From the NCBI GenBank assembly GCA_019359235.1, contig JAHHHT010000006.1:271758-335757 (forward strand): 64,000 nt of DNA, in the 5' to 3' direction. The notes under the pieces were generated by a model. It worked only from the letters and a program-made list of their open reading frames with translations, was not told the DNA's origin and did not search any database. The stretch is from Oscillatoria princeps RMCB-10. Lineage in GTDB: Bacteria; Cyanobacteriota; Cyanobacteriia; Cyanobacteriales; Oscillatoriaceae. Of the stretch, positions 53,049 to 61,900 are shown one piece after another. The stretch's first letter is position 1, and each line of letters begins with the position of its first letter. A program made the position numbers and the translations under genes.

Positions 53049-54089
53049 TCACAACAAAAACTCTATAAATTCATCCAATTTCTTGCTGTAGTTTTGCGCT
53101 ATTTCAGCCCCAAATTTGCTTAAAGTATTAAGATTTTCGTCTGACGTATTATCCATTACAGCCATAGGACTGTTATTCCTAATCACTGGATTTATTCGGA
53201 GATATTGTTCCTGTTTATTCAGCGTATAAAAAACTTGCTTTGTCTGAAAATCTACCGTTTCCGCCACTCCAGTCATCGTGATATTAATTACAGGTCTTAC
53301 CCATTGAATCTTCCCCCAGTCTTTTGCTTTTTCGTATTCGTATCTTTCTTTAATATTTCCCGTTCCCAACGATAACAATACCGCTGTTTTGGCCGCAGGG
53401 TTGCCTGAGGATGGGTCTGCTTCACTCAGCTTGTCTTTTAATTTCGTCCGCACTTCCGCATAAGCGCAAAGCGCTGGGTTATTTGCAAAGACTCCCCCAT
53501 CGATAAACGGGTAGAAATTATTCGTCAGTGAAGTAACTTTCGCCACTTCAAAGAAGGTTGGGGCTGCAGACGTTGCCCTCGCCACATCCCGAACCAAGAA
53601 ATCAGATTTATCATCCGCTACAGCATCATGTTGAGTGAAAAAGTAAGCCCGCCTTTTCTGTATATCATAGGCGGGAATTAAACAAGGTTTCAGCAACTGA
53701 CTCAGCTTTAAATCTAGGAAGTAATTAGCTAGCAATTTTTCTAAAGGCTCTGCCGAATACTTCTCATCAATTATGCCCCCTAACGAGCGAATTTTCTGCC
53801 AGAGAGTTCGGCTAAATATTCTCTTCCCTCTTTGCAGGTAAAATTCCACCGCCTCTTGAGCCGTAAAGCGAGGTCTGCCGGGATTTTGGGGGTCAGGGCA
53901 CAAATAAATACAAGTTAATATCCCCCCGGTACTGGTGCCGGCAATAAAATCGAAAAAGTCGGCTATTCTCGCCTCTGGGTTGCCGGTGCGCTTCTGGAGC
54001 TTTTCTTCCAATAAGACTAATATCTGTCCGGGAATAATCCCCCTGATGCCACCCCCATCAATCGAGAGGATTCTGGTGAATTTAGACAT
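53049..54089 (-). CDS. Patatin-like phospholipase
   Basis: This 346-residue lipid acyl hydrolase has the Ser-Asp catalytic dyad. The oxyanion loop SIDGGGIRGIIPG is near the N-terminus, the nucleophile is Ser53 in IAGTSTGGIL and the Asp197 motif is FIDGGVFANNPALCA. The length and the ending region (SLGTGNIKERYEYEKAKDWG) fit bacterial patatins related to plant patatin and to CapV. There is no signal peptide. No nucleotide cyclase or other anti-phage partner lies nearby, so a membrane-lipid or fatty-acid-release role is as likely as defence. Confidence 0.93.
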   Translation of the reverse strand: MSKFTRILSIDGGGIRGIIPGQILVLLEEKLQKRTGNPEARIADFFDFIAGTSTGGILTCIYLCPDPQNPGRPRFTAQEAVEFYLQRGKRIFSRTLWQKIRSLGGIIDEKYSAEPLEKLLANYFLDLKLSQLLKPCLIPAYDIQKRRAYFFTQHDAVADDKSDFLVRDVARATSAAPTFFEVAKVTSLTNNFYPFIDGGVFANNPALCAYAEVRTKLKDKLSEADPSSGNPAAKTAVLLSLGTGNIKERYEYEKAKDWGKIQWVRPVINITMTGVAETVDFQTKQVFYTLNKQEQYLRINPVIRNNSPMAVMDNTSDENLNTLSKFGAEIAQNYSKKLDEFIEFLL

Positions 54090-54308
54090 ACCTGTCCCGT
54101 CTTCCTTGCTGATTTGTGTTTTTCGCTATCCTAGCAGAACCGCGCTGTGCCGGTGTGGGGGGCGACACTCTCCAGCCGGCGGGCAACTCATATCAAGTTC
54201 GGGTTGAATACCTATAAGATCGCGCTGGCAGGGGCATCATCGCATTGGGCATTGGGAGTAACTGATTGCCCGCCGGCGTTTTCTCATTGCAGTTAATCAA
54301 CCGGATAT

Positions 54309-54405
54309 TATAGCGTTTCTCATCCTTTGTCAGGTACTGAGAAACCCGGTTTCTTTAAGAAACCGGGTTTCTGGGCCCTAGTTCATCCAACTGAGAACCG
54401 CTATA
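54309..54405. mobile_element. MITE-like element with palindromic core
   Basis: The ends TATAGCGTTTCTCATCC (54309) and the complement of GTTCATCCAACTGAGAACCG+CTATA (to 54405) are imperfect inverted repeats. The core is a perfect 15-bp stem, AGAAACCCGGTTTCT-TTA-AGAAACCGGGTTTCT (54340-54372). It ends 2 nt before the mtnB stop codon. Confidence 0.7.
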
Positions 54406-54407
54406 TA

Positions 54408-55037
54408 TCACAGGATATCGCAAAAGCCAACCTGGCGAGCCGACACCATATACCGAAAGATATACTCCACCAGCTCCACATAGTGGCGGGCAGCTGCGGT
54501 AGAAGGGGCCCAAACTGTGACGCCGTGGTCGCGGATTAGCAGCGCCGGCACCTGTGGGGGCGACACCTGAAAGCGCTGGCAAATCTCAGCCGCAATCCGA
54601 GGCACGTACAAATGGTTGTCAAACACCGGCATCGCCACCTTGGGGTTTTCTTCCCACACCCCAAGCCCCTTGAGCATTTCGAGAGCAGGCATTGGCAGAT
54701 CGTCTTTTGTGGCGAGGCGGGAGACTAAATTCGCCTCTATCGAGTGGACGTGGTAGCAAGCTTCCGCCTCCGGGAAACAGCCGTAAATAGCCTGATGGAT
54801 GCTGGTTTCGGCAGAGGGCTTGTCGGAGGGATCGTGCCGGTCTAGCACCTCCCCATCCGGGGCGATGCGGATGAAGTCATCCGGCTGCAGCTCACCCTTA
54901 GGGCGACCGCTAACCGTAATCCAGAAGCTGCCATCAGGCAGGCGGGCGGAGAGGTTGCCGGCTGTGCCCAGCATCCAGCCTTGCCCGTAGAAGCAACGGG
55001 CTGCAGCAACCAGACCAGGACGCGGATCGGTGTTCAT
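54408..55037 (-). CDS. mtnB: Methylthioribulose-1-phosphate dehydratase
   Basis: This 209-residue class II aldolase-fold enzyme of the methionine salvage pathway dehydrates 5-methylthioribulose-1-phosphate to the diketo compound used by MtnW. ATG 55037 (MNTDPRPGLVAAARCFYGQG) gives the family length; the open frame upstream is not coding. Conserved are the phosphate-binding region AGNLSARLPDGSFWITVSG, the Zn ligands His96/His98 in CYHVHSIEAN and a third His in LLIRDHGVTVWA. It is the last gene of the mtnD-mtnW-mtnX-mtnB group on the minus strand, 109 nt after mtnX. The spacer carries a 20-bp perfect palindrome. Confidence 0.93.
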   Translation of the reverse strand: MNTDPRPGLVAAARCFYGQGWMLGTAGNLSARLPDGSFWITVSGRPKGELQPDDFIRIAPDGEVLDRHDPSDKPSAETSIHQAIYGCFPEAEACYHVHSIEANLVSRLATKDDLPMPALEMLKGLGVWEENPKVAMPVFDNHLYVPRIAAEICQRFQVSPPQVPALLIRDHGVTVWAPSTAAARHYVELVEYIFRYMVSARQVGFCDIL

Positions 55038-55103
55038 TTGAGGCAATAATTGACAGTCCAGAACAGTGTGCGGACGCGACATCTCGGAGAAGCGATATCT
55101 CGG

Positions 55104-55123
55104 AGACGCGACATGTCGCGTCT
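55104..55123. repeat. 20-bp perfect palindrome
   Basis: AGACGCGACATGTCGCGTCT lies in the mtnX-mtnB spacer. It is related to the GAGACGCGA palindromes at 20595 and 33170. It could be an operator-like site or simply a dispersed repeat. Confidence 0.75.
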
Positions 55124-55146
55124 GTGCAAGGAGAATAATTTTTATA

Positions 55147-55788
55147 TCATAACCAGCGCTGAGACAGGATCTCTCGCACGTCAAAAAAATCATTCCAAGG
55201 TATGAAAGGCTTTTGCCGGTCGTCCAGGTACTTGGTGAGCCGGTCGCGGGCAAACACCACCGGCGCTTGCATGGCCATATTCAAGTCGGTTGTGGAATCC
55301 CCAATCGCCACCGCCTCATCTGCTGGATACAATTCCATCACCCGCACTTTGGACACCAATTCCGTGCCGCCCTCAAACTCAGAGTGGACGCGCAGATATT
55401 CGCCGGTGGTGCCCACATCGACCGCGTAGATGGCACCGGCGCGCTTGGCTAGCTTGCCCAGCACCGTCTCCACCATCCCCCGCAACCCGCCGGAAACGAC
55501 TACAAAGGGCACGCCCTGGGCGTCGAGAAAGTCCAGCAGTTCTTCGAGGCCAGGTCGCATGGCCTTTGGGCGGGCGTAGTCGAGAATTTCCTCATACCGC
55601 GCCGAGGGGATAGATTCCAGCAACCGGCGCACGCCTTCCCTCAGCGTCATCCGCAAGGCGTACATCTCCGGCATGAGCTGCGCGGAAAGCTCTGGGGCGA
55701 ATTCCTTGAGCATGCCGGCAAATGTCTCTTTTGCGGTGATGGTGCCGTCGAAATCGCAGAATACTACTCGTTTCACTGTACTCCCCAT
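55147..55788 (-). CDS. mtnX: HK-MTPenyl-1-P phosphatase MtnX
   Basis: This 213-residue HAD-family phosphatase converts 2-hydroxy-3-keto-5-methylthiopentenyl-1-phosphate to the acireductone used by MtnD. HAD motif I FCDFDGTIT, motif II VVSGG and motif IV AIGDSTTDLNMA are intact. ATG 55788 overlaps the mtnW end by 16 nt; a GTG at 55776 would give a GTGA overlap. Either way translation is coupled to mtnW, consistent with consecutive reactions in the bacterial (non-MtnC) branch of methionine salvage. Confidence 0.93.
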   Translation of the reverse strand: MGSTVKRVVFCDFDGTITAKETFAGMLKEFAPELSAQLMPEMYALRMTLREGVRRLLESIPSARYEEILDYARPKAMRPGLEELLDFLDAQGVPFVVVSGGLRGMVETVLGKLAKRAGAIYAVDVGTTGEYLRVHSEFEGGTELVSKVRVMELYPADEAVAIGDSTTDLNMAMQAPVVFARDRLTKYLDDRQKPFIPWNDFFDVREILSQRWL

Positions 55789-56933
55789 TTTTCCAAAGCA
55801 GTGCGCAGCGCCCCCACCGGCACTGTTTCCAAATTGAACGCTTCCCCCGGTGCCGCCAGTTTCAGCGCTTCAAAAAACGCTTGCACCCCGGCTGCTGGGC
55901 CATCGGGGTGATCCATGATGCCGGTGCCGGCATTGAGGATGACTTCCTGGCCATAATCCGCCAGCGCTCTGGGCACGACTCCGGGATGGATGCCGGCTGA
56001 GGGCACGGGAAAAACGTTGCGCTGGCGCAGGATATCTCTAATCTTGGCTTCCTCTTGTGGGTCAAAGGGCAGACTGCCGTAGTGCGCCGGATAGAGCACT
56101 GCGTCCGCACCGGCATGTGCCATGAGAGTTCCCAGCACCACCGAGTATGCCATGCCGTGTTCGGGTGCGCCGCACAACGCGCCGGCAAGGGCGGGGTGGG
56201 CGAACACCGGCACATTAATTTCCGGATCTGCTGCTAGCTGTTCCAGCACCGAGAACCCATAGGAGAGAGCGTTGAGCAGCAGGGCGTTGGCTCCCTCCCG
56301 CACCAGCCGGCGGGCCATTTCCAGGGGCGCTCTGCCGGTGACGTTGACAGCATACAGCACTGTGCGCCCGGTCTGCTGCTTGACTAAATCGAGAACTGAA
56401 AGGCAGGCGTGCAGGCGTTCCAGGGTGGGAGCTAGGGCGCGGTTGACAATTATTTCGTCATCCTTTATAATATCTAGCCCTGCAAAGGCAACTTCTTTGA
56501 GGATGGCGGCGTGGTCGTCGGCTGAGAGTCCGAGGGCGGGTTTGAAAATGGCCATGATCGGGGGCCGGTCGGGGACGCCGAGGCGCTGGCGGATGCCGGA
56601 GATGCCGAATTTGGGAGGCTGGCCATAGGTTTCGGGAAGGCGGACTGCTACTACTTTGGCCGCCCCTGCCATTGAGTATTTGCCGAAAATCATGGTTAGC
56701 AGGGTGGGGATGTCGTTTTCGACGTTGGCTTCTGGGAAGCGGACAGTGGCCAGACTGCAGCCGGTGGGTTCGGTGCCGGTGGTGACGACTTCGGCGAGAT
56801 GGGAGCGCAGGGACTCGGCGCGGTGGGAGAAGCGGGCGTCCCAGGTGCCGGCGGTTTGCCCGACGGCAATTACTTTGGCTTGTTTGGCGGCATCTACGCC
56901 GGGTGGGAAGCGGTAGTCAACTTCGATGGGCAT
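55773..56933 (-). CDS. mtnW: RuBisCO-like DK-MTP-1-P enolase MtnW
   Basis: This 386-residue form IV RuBisCO-like protein is the enolase of the methionine salvage pathway. ATG 56933 (MPIEVDYRFPPGVDAAKQAK) gives the family length, and further upstream is repeat DNA. Lys131 in IFKPALGLSADDH, the carbamylated Lys157 with Asp/Glu ligands in IIKDDEII and the phosphate loop GTGIMDHPDG are visible. The RuBisCO loop-6 sequence and the residues for CO2 fixation are absent, so this is not the photosynthetic enzyme. It lies between mtnD and mtnX on the same strand. Confidence 0.93.
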   Translation of the reverse strand: MPIEVDYRFPPGVDAAKQAKVIAVGQTAGTWDARFSHRAESLRSHLAEVVTTGTEPTGCSLATVRFPEANVENDIPTLLTMIFGKYSMAGAAKVVAVRLPETYGQPPKFGISGIRQRLGVPDRPPIMAIFKPALGLSADDHAAILKEVAFAGLDIIKDDEIIVNRALAPTLERLHACLSVLDLVKQQTGRTVLYAVNVTGRAPLEMARRLVREGANALLLNALSYGFSVLEQLAADPEINVPVFAHPALAGALCGAPEHGMAYSVVLGTLMAHAGADAVLYPAHYGSLPFDPQEEAKIRDILRQRNVFPVPSAGIHPGVVPRALADYGQEVILNAGTGIMDHPDGPAAGVQAFFEALKLAAPGEAFNLETVPVGALRTALEKWGVQ

Positions 56934-56999
56934 GGGGGATGGGGCATTGGGGATTTTTTTTATGAACCGCCAAGACGCCAAGAACGCCAAGCCGCAGCT

Positions 57000-57270
57000 G
57001 TAGGGTGCGTTCCGTTCTAGGGGCTCATTTCTAGGGAATACAGGGGTGAGGCGGAACGCACCCCACACATGGAAACGAGGAAATTTAGCTGTAGGGTGCG
57101 TTCCGTTCTAGGGGCTCATTTCTAGGGAATACAGGGGTGAGGCGGAACGCACCCCACACATGGAAACGAGGAAATTTAGCTGTAGGGTGCGTTCCGTTCT
57201 AGGGGCTCATTTCTAGGGAATACAGGGGTGAGGCGGAACGCACCCTACATATGGAAACGAGGAAATTTAG
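57000..57270. repeat. Tandem repeat, 3 x 91 bp
   Basis: Copies start at 57000, 57091 and 57182 with GTAGGGTGCGTTCCGTTCTA, pass through GCGGAACGCACCC(C/T)AC and end in GGAAACGAGGAAATTTAG. The last copy contains the TAA stop codon of mtnD. The array separates mtnD from mtnW. Confidence 0.9.
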
Positions 57271-57821
57271 ACGGTGGCTAAGGGGAGGAAGCGGATGGGG
57301 GTGTCGGTGTATTCGGGCACCCAGCCTTCAGTGCCGGTGAAGTAGCGCACGGCTTTGATGCGCCGGGTTTCTGTGAGGTGGAACCAGTGTTCTGTGCCGG
57401 CGGGGACGTTGATGTATTCTTCGGGCTGGACTGTGAGTTCGACTTGGGTGCCGTCGGGGCGGACAAAGCCGAATACGCCCTCACCGGCAATGATGTAGCG
57501 CACTTCGTCATCGGCGTGGGTGTGACAGCGGTTGAATTTGGATAGCAGGGTGTCGAGATTGGGCACGTCTGGGTGCAGGGCGATGATGTCGCGAGACTGG
57601 TAGCCGCCGGTGCGCTTGAGTTCGTCAAAGTAGCGGTCGAGGGATTGCAGGAGTTGCTCTTTTTCGGTGTCGGTGAGGGTGTCTTTGGCGAGTAGGGCGC
57701 GGGTTTGGGCCTCTTCTCCGACGGGCCACCGGCGCAGCTGGATGTTCAGGGAAGCGAGTTCGCGCTCAATGTCGGTCAGGTTGGTGTGAGTGGTGCCGTC
57801 TTCGAGTCGCAGAATGGCCAT
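57267..57821 (-). CDS. mtnD: Acireductone dioxygenase
   Basis: This 184-residue cupin catalyses the last oxygenation of methionine salvage: acireductone to the 2-keto acid precursor of methionine plus formate (Fe form), or an off-pathway reaction with Ni. ATG 57821 (MAILRLEDGTTHTNLTDIER) is the family start. The metal ligands His100, His102, Glu106 (NRCHTHADDEVRYI) and His145 (GTEHWFHL) are present. It is the first gene of the mtn set. The spacer to mtnW is filled by a three-copy repeat that reaches into the mtnD stop codon. Confidence 0.95.
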   Translation of the reverse strand: MAILRLEDGTTHTNLTDIERELASLNIQLRRWPVGEEAQTRALLAKDTLTDTEKEQLLQSLDRYFDELKRTGGYQSRDIIALHPDVPNLDTLLSKFNRCHTHADDEVRYIIAGEGVFGFVRPDGTQVELTVQPEEYINVPAGTEHWFHLTETRRIKAVRYFTGTEGWVPEYTDTPIRFLPLATV

Positions 57822-57881
57822 AGGAGGTTTTTGGTTGGCTGTGGGAATGGGAAAGGGACTTGGGCAAAAAGGGAGGGTCTT

Positions 57882-57975
57882 AGATCCCCCCACCCCCGTG
57901 AAAAAGGGGGGCTAGTATTATTCCACCCAAAGTAGTGCCGGTGGCACCGCAATCGCCCCGGCGTTGGGGGGGGAT
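57882..57975. repeat. GATCCCCCC hairpin repeat pair
   Basis: GATCCCCCCACCCCCGTG...AAAAAGGGGGGCT and a second G-tract ending GGGGGGGATC flank a GTGCCGGTGGCAC hairpin. It belongs to the dispersed family seen at 5388 and inside the MITE at 11148. Confidence 0.7.
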
Positions 57976-58937
57976 CGGTCGAACCAGACTCAAGCGTGCC
58001 TAAGTCCATTGTATGTGCCGGTGGGCGGAGCAATCTCAACTTTATCAAAGATTGCTCTTGTTTGGGATCGCGATTGCTGCCCTCGCCCTGCTATTGATTT
58101 TAGAGTTGGGATTTTAGGTGTTGGTGAAGGCGGCGTGCCGGTCTAGCCGGCTTCAGGAGGGTTCTATGCCTTCCCCGCATATTTCTTAAGAATTGACGAG
58201 CGTTTGCTCTCAGGCTGATTCTGCGGTTCCGGATTTTCAATAGTGAGAGTTGATGCTCTAGGAGCCAAACGTTAATTTTTGTGAAGAGAATGGCTGAAAT
58301 CTGCTGCCAGCAAGACTTATGCAATGTGAAGAAAAATTTAGGTAATGGATAGGCGGGGAGGGGGAGAAAAGAGAGGGATTTATGCTCGGCGCTGTGTGAG
58401 GAGGCAAGCAAACGCTTTCAACTATTTCTGTCACTCCTGTTTGTCCCATTTTTTCGACAGGCGATTGAAAAGGCACTCGCTCGATGAAACAGCATCCTGT
58501 GGGAAACCCGCTATGGGGTGGGAATTTTACGGGCTGTGTGCTGGCGGATACAAGACGATTGCTCGTGGTTGAGTTGGCGGCAAAAACCCCACTCCATAAC
58601 CGCTCTCCGCTGCTATGATCGCTGGAAAGCAGGCGGGGAGGGGGAGACAAGAGAGGGATTGATGCTCAGCGTTTTGTAATGCGCTATGCCAAGGATCTCT
58701 ACTTTCATCCGCACCGGTAAGGTAGAGTTAAAATATGTAAAGCATTTTCAGATTGAATCTGAGGAGAAAGCGGCGTTTCTTTACCATATTTAGGGTGCCG
58801 GTGCAATAAAAAATATCACAAAAGATAAGTGATTTTAAGCACAGGCATATAGGGCCGGCTGTGGCACTATCGAGTTAGTTAGGTACATTTACACATTCGG
58901 GCCCAAAGTCCATTCTCAATGCAGGAGTTAAATTCTC
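57976..58937. other. Long intergenic region with a 41-bp direct repeat
   Basis: About 960 bp without a convincing gene. AGGCGGGGAGGGGGAGA(A/C)AAGAGAGGGATT...ATGCTC occurs at 58351-58391 and again exactly 280 bp later at 58631-58671. Short open frames overlap these repeats. The promoter of the giant gene should lie in 58690-58920. Confidence 0.5.
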
Positions 58938-61900
58938 ATGGTAGTAAATCAGGGGCCAAGTTCCTTTATCGAAGATACCAGTGTTTCCCTTTCTAGTGTT
59001 GGGCCGAGTTCCGTCGCCTGGGCGGACTACAACGGAGACGGCAAACAGGACTTCCTGTTGACGGGTATAGACTCATCCAAACTATACAAAAACACGGACA
59101 ATGGTTTTGCTGAAGATACCAGTATTTCCCTTCCTGGTGTTGGAACGAGTTCCGTCGCCTGGGAGGACTACAACGGAGACGGAAAACAGGACTTACTGCT
59201 GACGGGTTACACACAGTCAGAGTCATATTCAGGCCCCATCTCCAAATTGTACAAAAACACCGGCAGTGGTTTTGCTGAAGATACCAGTGTTTCCCTTCCT
59301 GGTGTTAGCTGCGGTTACGTCACCTGGGTAGACTACAACGGAGACGGCAAACAGGACTTCCTGTTGGCGGGTGAATCATCTTCTTCAGGCCCCATCTCCA
59401 AACTGTACAAAAACACCGGAAATGGTTTTGCTGAAGATACCAGTGTTTATCAGCTTCCTGGTATCGTTCAAGATCCTTGGTGGTGCGGCTTCTATACCGT
59501 CACCTTTGCAGAATACAACAGCAACGGCCAACAGTACTTTGTGCTGAGATCTCAGTCAGTATGTGAAGTGTACCAGTACCATAACATCTACGGCTTTTTG
59601 CCTGTAGGTCCCGGGAATCTTGGTTTTCCTTTTGACAGAAACGGTTACGTCTCTTGGTCGGAAGACAATGGCGAAGAGTACTTCCTGTCGATAGGTGGAG
59701 GCTTATCCAAACTGTACAGAAGAAACACGGGCACTGGTTGGGCTGGTTTGGCTGAAGATACCAGTATTTCCCTTCCTGGTTTTGAAAGGGGTTACGTCGC
59801 CTGGGCGGACTACAACGGAGACGGCAAACAGGACTTCCTGTTGACCGGTGAGTCATATTCAAGCAGGATCTCCAAACTGTACAAAAACACCGGCAGTGGT
59901 TTTGTTGAAGATACCAGTATTTCCCTTCCTGGTGTTATGGATGGTTCCGTCGCCTGGGCAGACTACAACGGAGACGGCAGACAGGACTTCCTGTTGAAGG
60001 GTCGCACAGATTCAGGCAGCTACATCTGCAAACTGTACAAAAACAACACCGCCCCCGATCCAGACACAACCGCACCCATAGCTACCAGTTTCACCCCCAC
60101 CGATAATGCCACAGAGGTTGCGGCAGACACTAACCTATTTGTCAACTTCAGCGAATACATTCAAAAAGGCACCGGCAACATCGCGATCAAGAAACTGTCT
60201 GACAACTCGGTGGTGGAAACCATCGCTGTCACTGGCAGTAATGTCACCGTTAGTGGGAGTAAGCTCACGATTAACCCCAACTCCAATTTAGCGGCCAACA
60301 CGGATTACTACGTTGAAATTGCCCCGGGTGCGATTAAGGATTTAGCTGGCAACAACTTCGCGGGGATTACTGGAAATAGCACTTGGAATTTCAAAACAGT
60401 CTTCCCAAGTTTTGTTATCTCCCAAGATATCGGCATTTACCTTCCTGGTGCTCCTGGAAGTTCCGTCACCTGGGCGGACTACAACGGAGACGGCAAACAG
60501 GACTTACTGTCGATGGGTGGAGGCTTATCGCACCTGTACCAAAACACCGGAAATGGTTTTGCTGAAGATCCCAGTATTTCCCTTCCTAGTGTTGCCTACG
60601 CTTCCGTAACCTGGGCGGACTACAACGGAGACGGCAAACAGGACTTCCTGTTGACGGGTTATTCAGGTTCAGACTTCTCAGACTACATCTTTAAACTGTA
60701 CAAAAACACCGGAAATGGTTTTTCTGAAGATACCAGTATTTCCCTTCCTGGTGTTTCTAATGGAAGTCGCGTCGCCTGGGCGGACTACAACGGAGACGGC
60801 AAACAGGACTTCCAGTTGACGGGTCGCACAGGTTCAGGCAGCTACATCTACAAACTGTACAAAAACACCGGAAATGGTTTTGCTGAAGATACCAGTATTT
60901 CCCTTCCAGCTGTTCCCGTCAGTACCGTCGCCTGGGCAGACTACAACGGAGACGGCAAACAGGACTTACTGCTGACGGGTGAATCATTTTCAGGCAGCCC
61001 CATCTCCAAACTGTACAAAAACACGGGCAGTGGTTTTGCTGAAGATACCAGTGTTTCCCTTCCTGGTGTTCGCGACAGTTCCGTCGCTTGGGCGGACTAC
61101 AACGGAGACGGAAAACAGGACTTCATGTTGACGGGTGAGTCAGATTCAGGCAGGATCTCCAAACTGTACAAAAACACGGGCAGTGGTTTTACTGAAGATA
61201 CCAGTATTTCCCTTCCTGGTGTTGCCTGGGGTTCCGTGGCCTGGGCGGACTACAACGGAGACGGCGCACAGGACTTCCTGTTGACGGGTCAATCATATTC
61301 AGGCGGCCTTCCCCTACTGTACAAAAACACCACCGCCCCCAATCCAGACACAACCGCACCCACAGCTACCAGTTTCACCCCCACCGATAATGCCACAGAG
61401 GTTGCGGCAGGCGCTAACCTAGTCGTCAACTTCAGCGAATACATCCAAAAAGGCACCGGCTACATCGCGATTAAGAAACTGTATGACAACTCGGTGAACT
61501 CGGTGGTGGAAACCATCTATGTCAATGACAGTAATGTCACCGTCAGTGGGAGTAAACTCACGATTAACCCCACGGCAGATTTAGTGGAAGGCAGAGATTA
61601 CTACGTTGAAATTGCCAATGGTGCGATTAAGGATCTAGCTGGCAACAACTTTGCGGGTGTTAGTGGGGATAGCACTTGGAATTTCAAAACCGCTGACACA
61701 ACCGCACCCACAGCTACCAGTTACACCCCCGCCGATAATGCCACAGAGGTTGCGGTAGGCGCTAACCTAGTCGTCAACTTCAGCGAAGCGGTACAAAAAG
61801 GCACCGGCAACATCGTGCTCAAGAAACTGTCTGACAACTCGGTGGTGGAAACCATCGCTGTCACTGGCAGTAATGTCACCGTCAGTGGGAGTCAACTCAC

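Noticed and set aside
53049..54089. CBASS-type effector (CapV)
   Set aside because: There is no CD-NTase or accessory gene nearby. The protein is a complete but solitary patatin.
55773..56933. RuBisCO large subunit
   Set aside because: Loop 6 and the CO2-fixation residues are absent, and the gene lies in a methionine salvage group, so it is MtnW.
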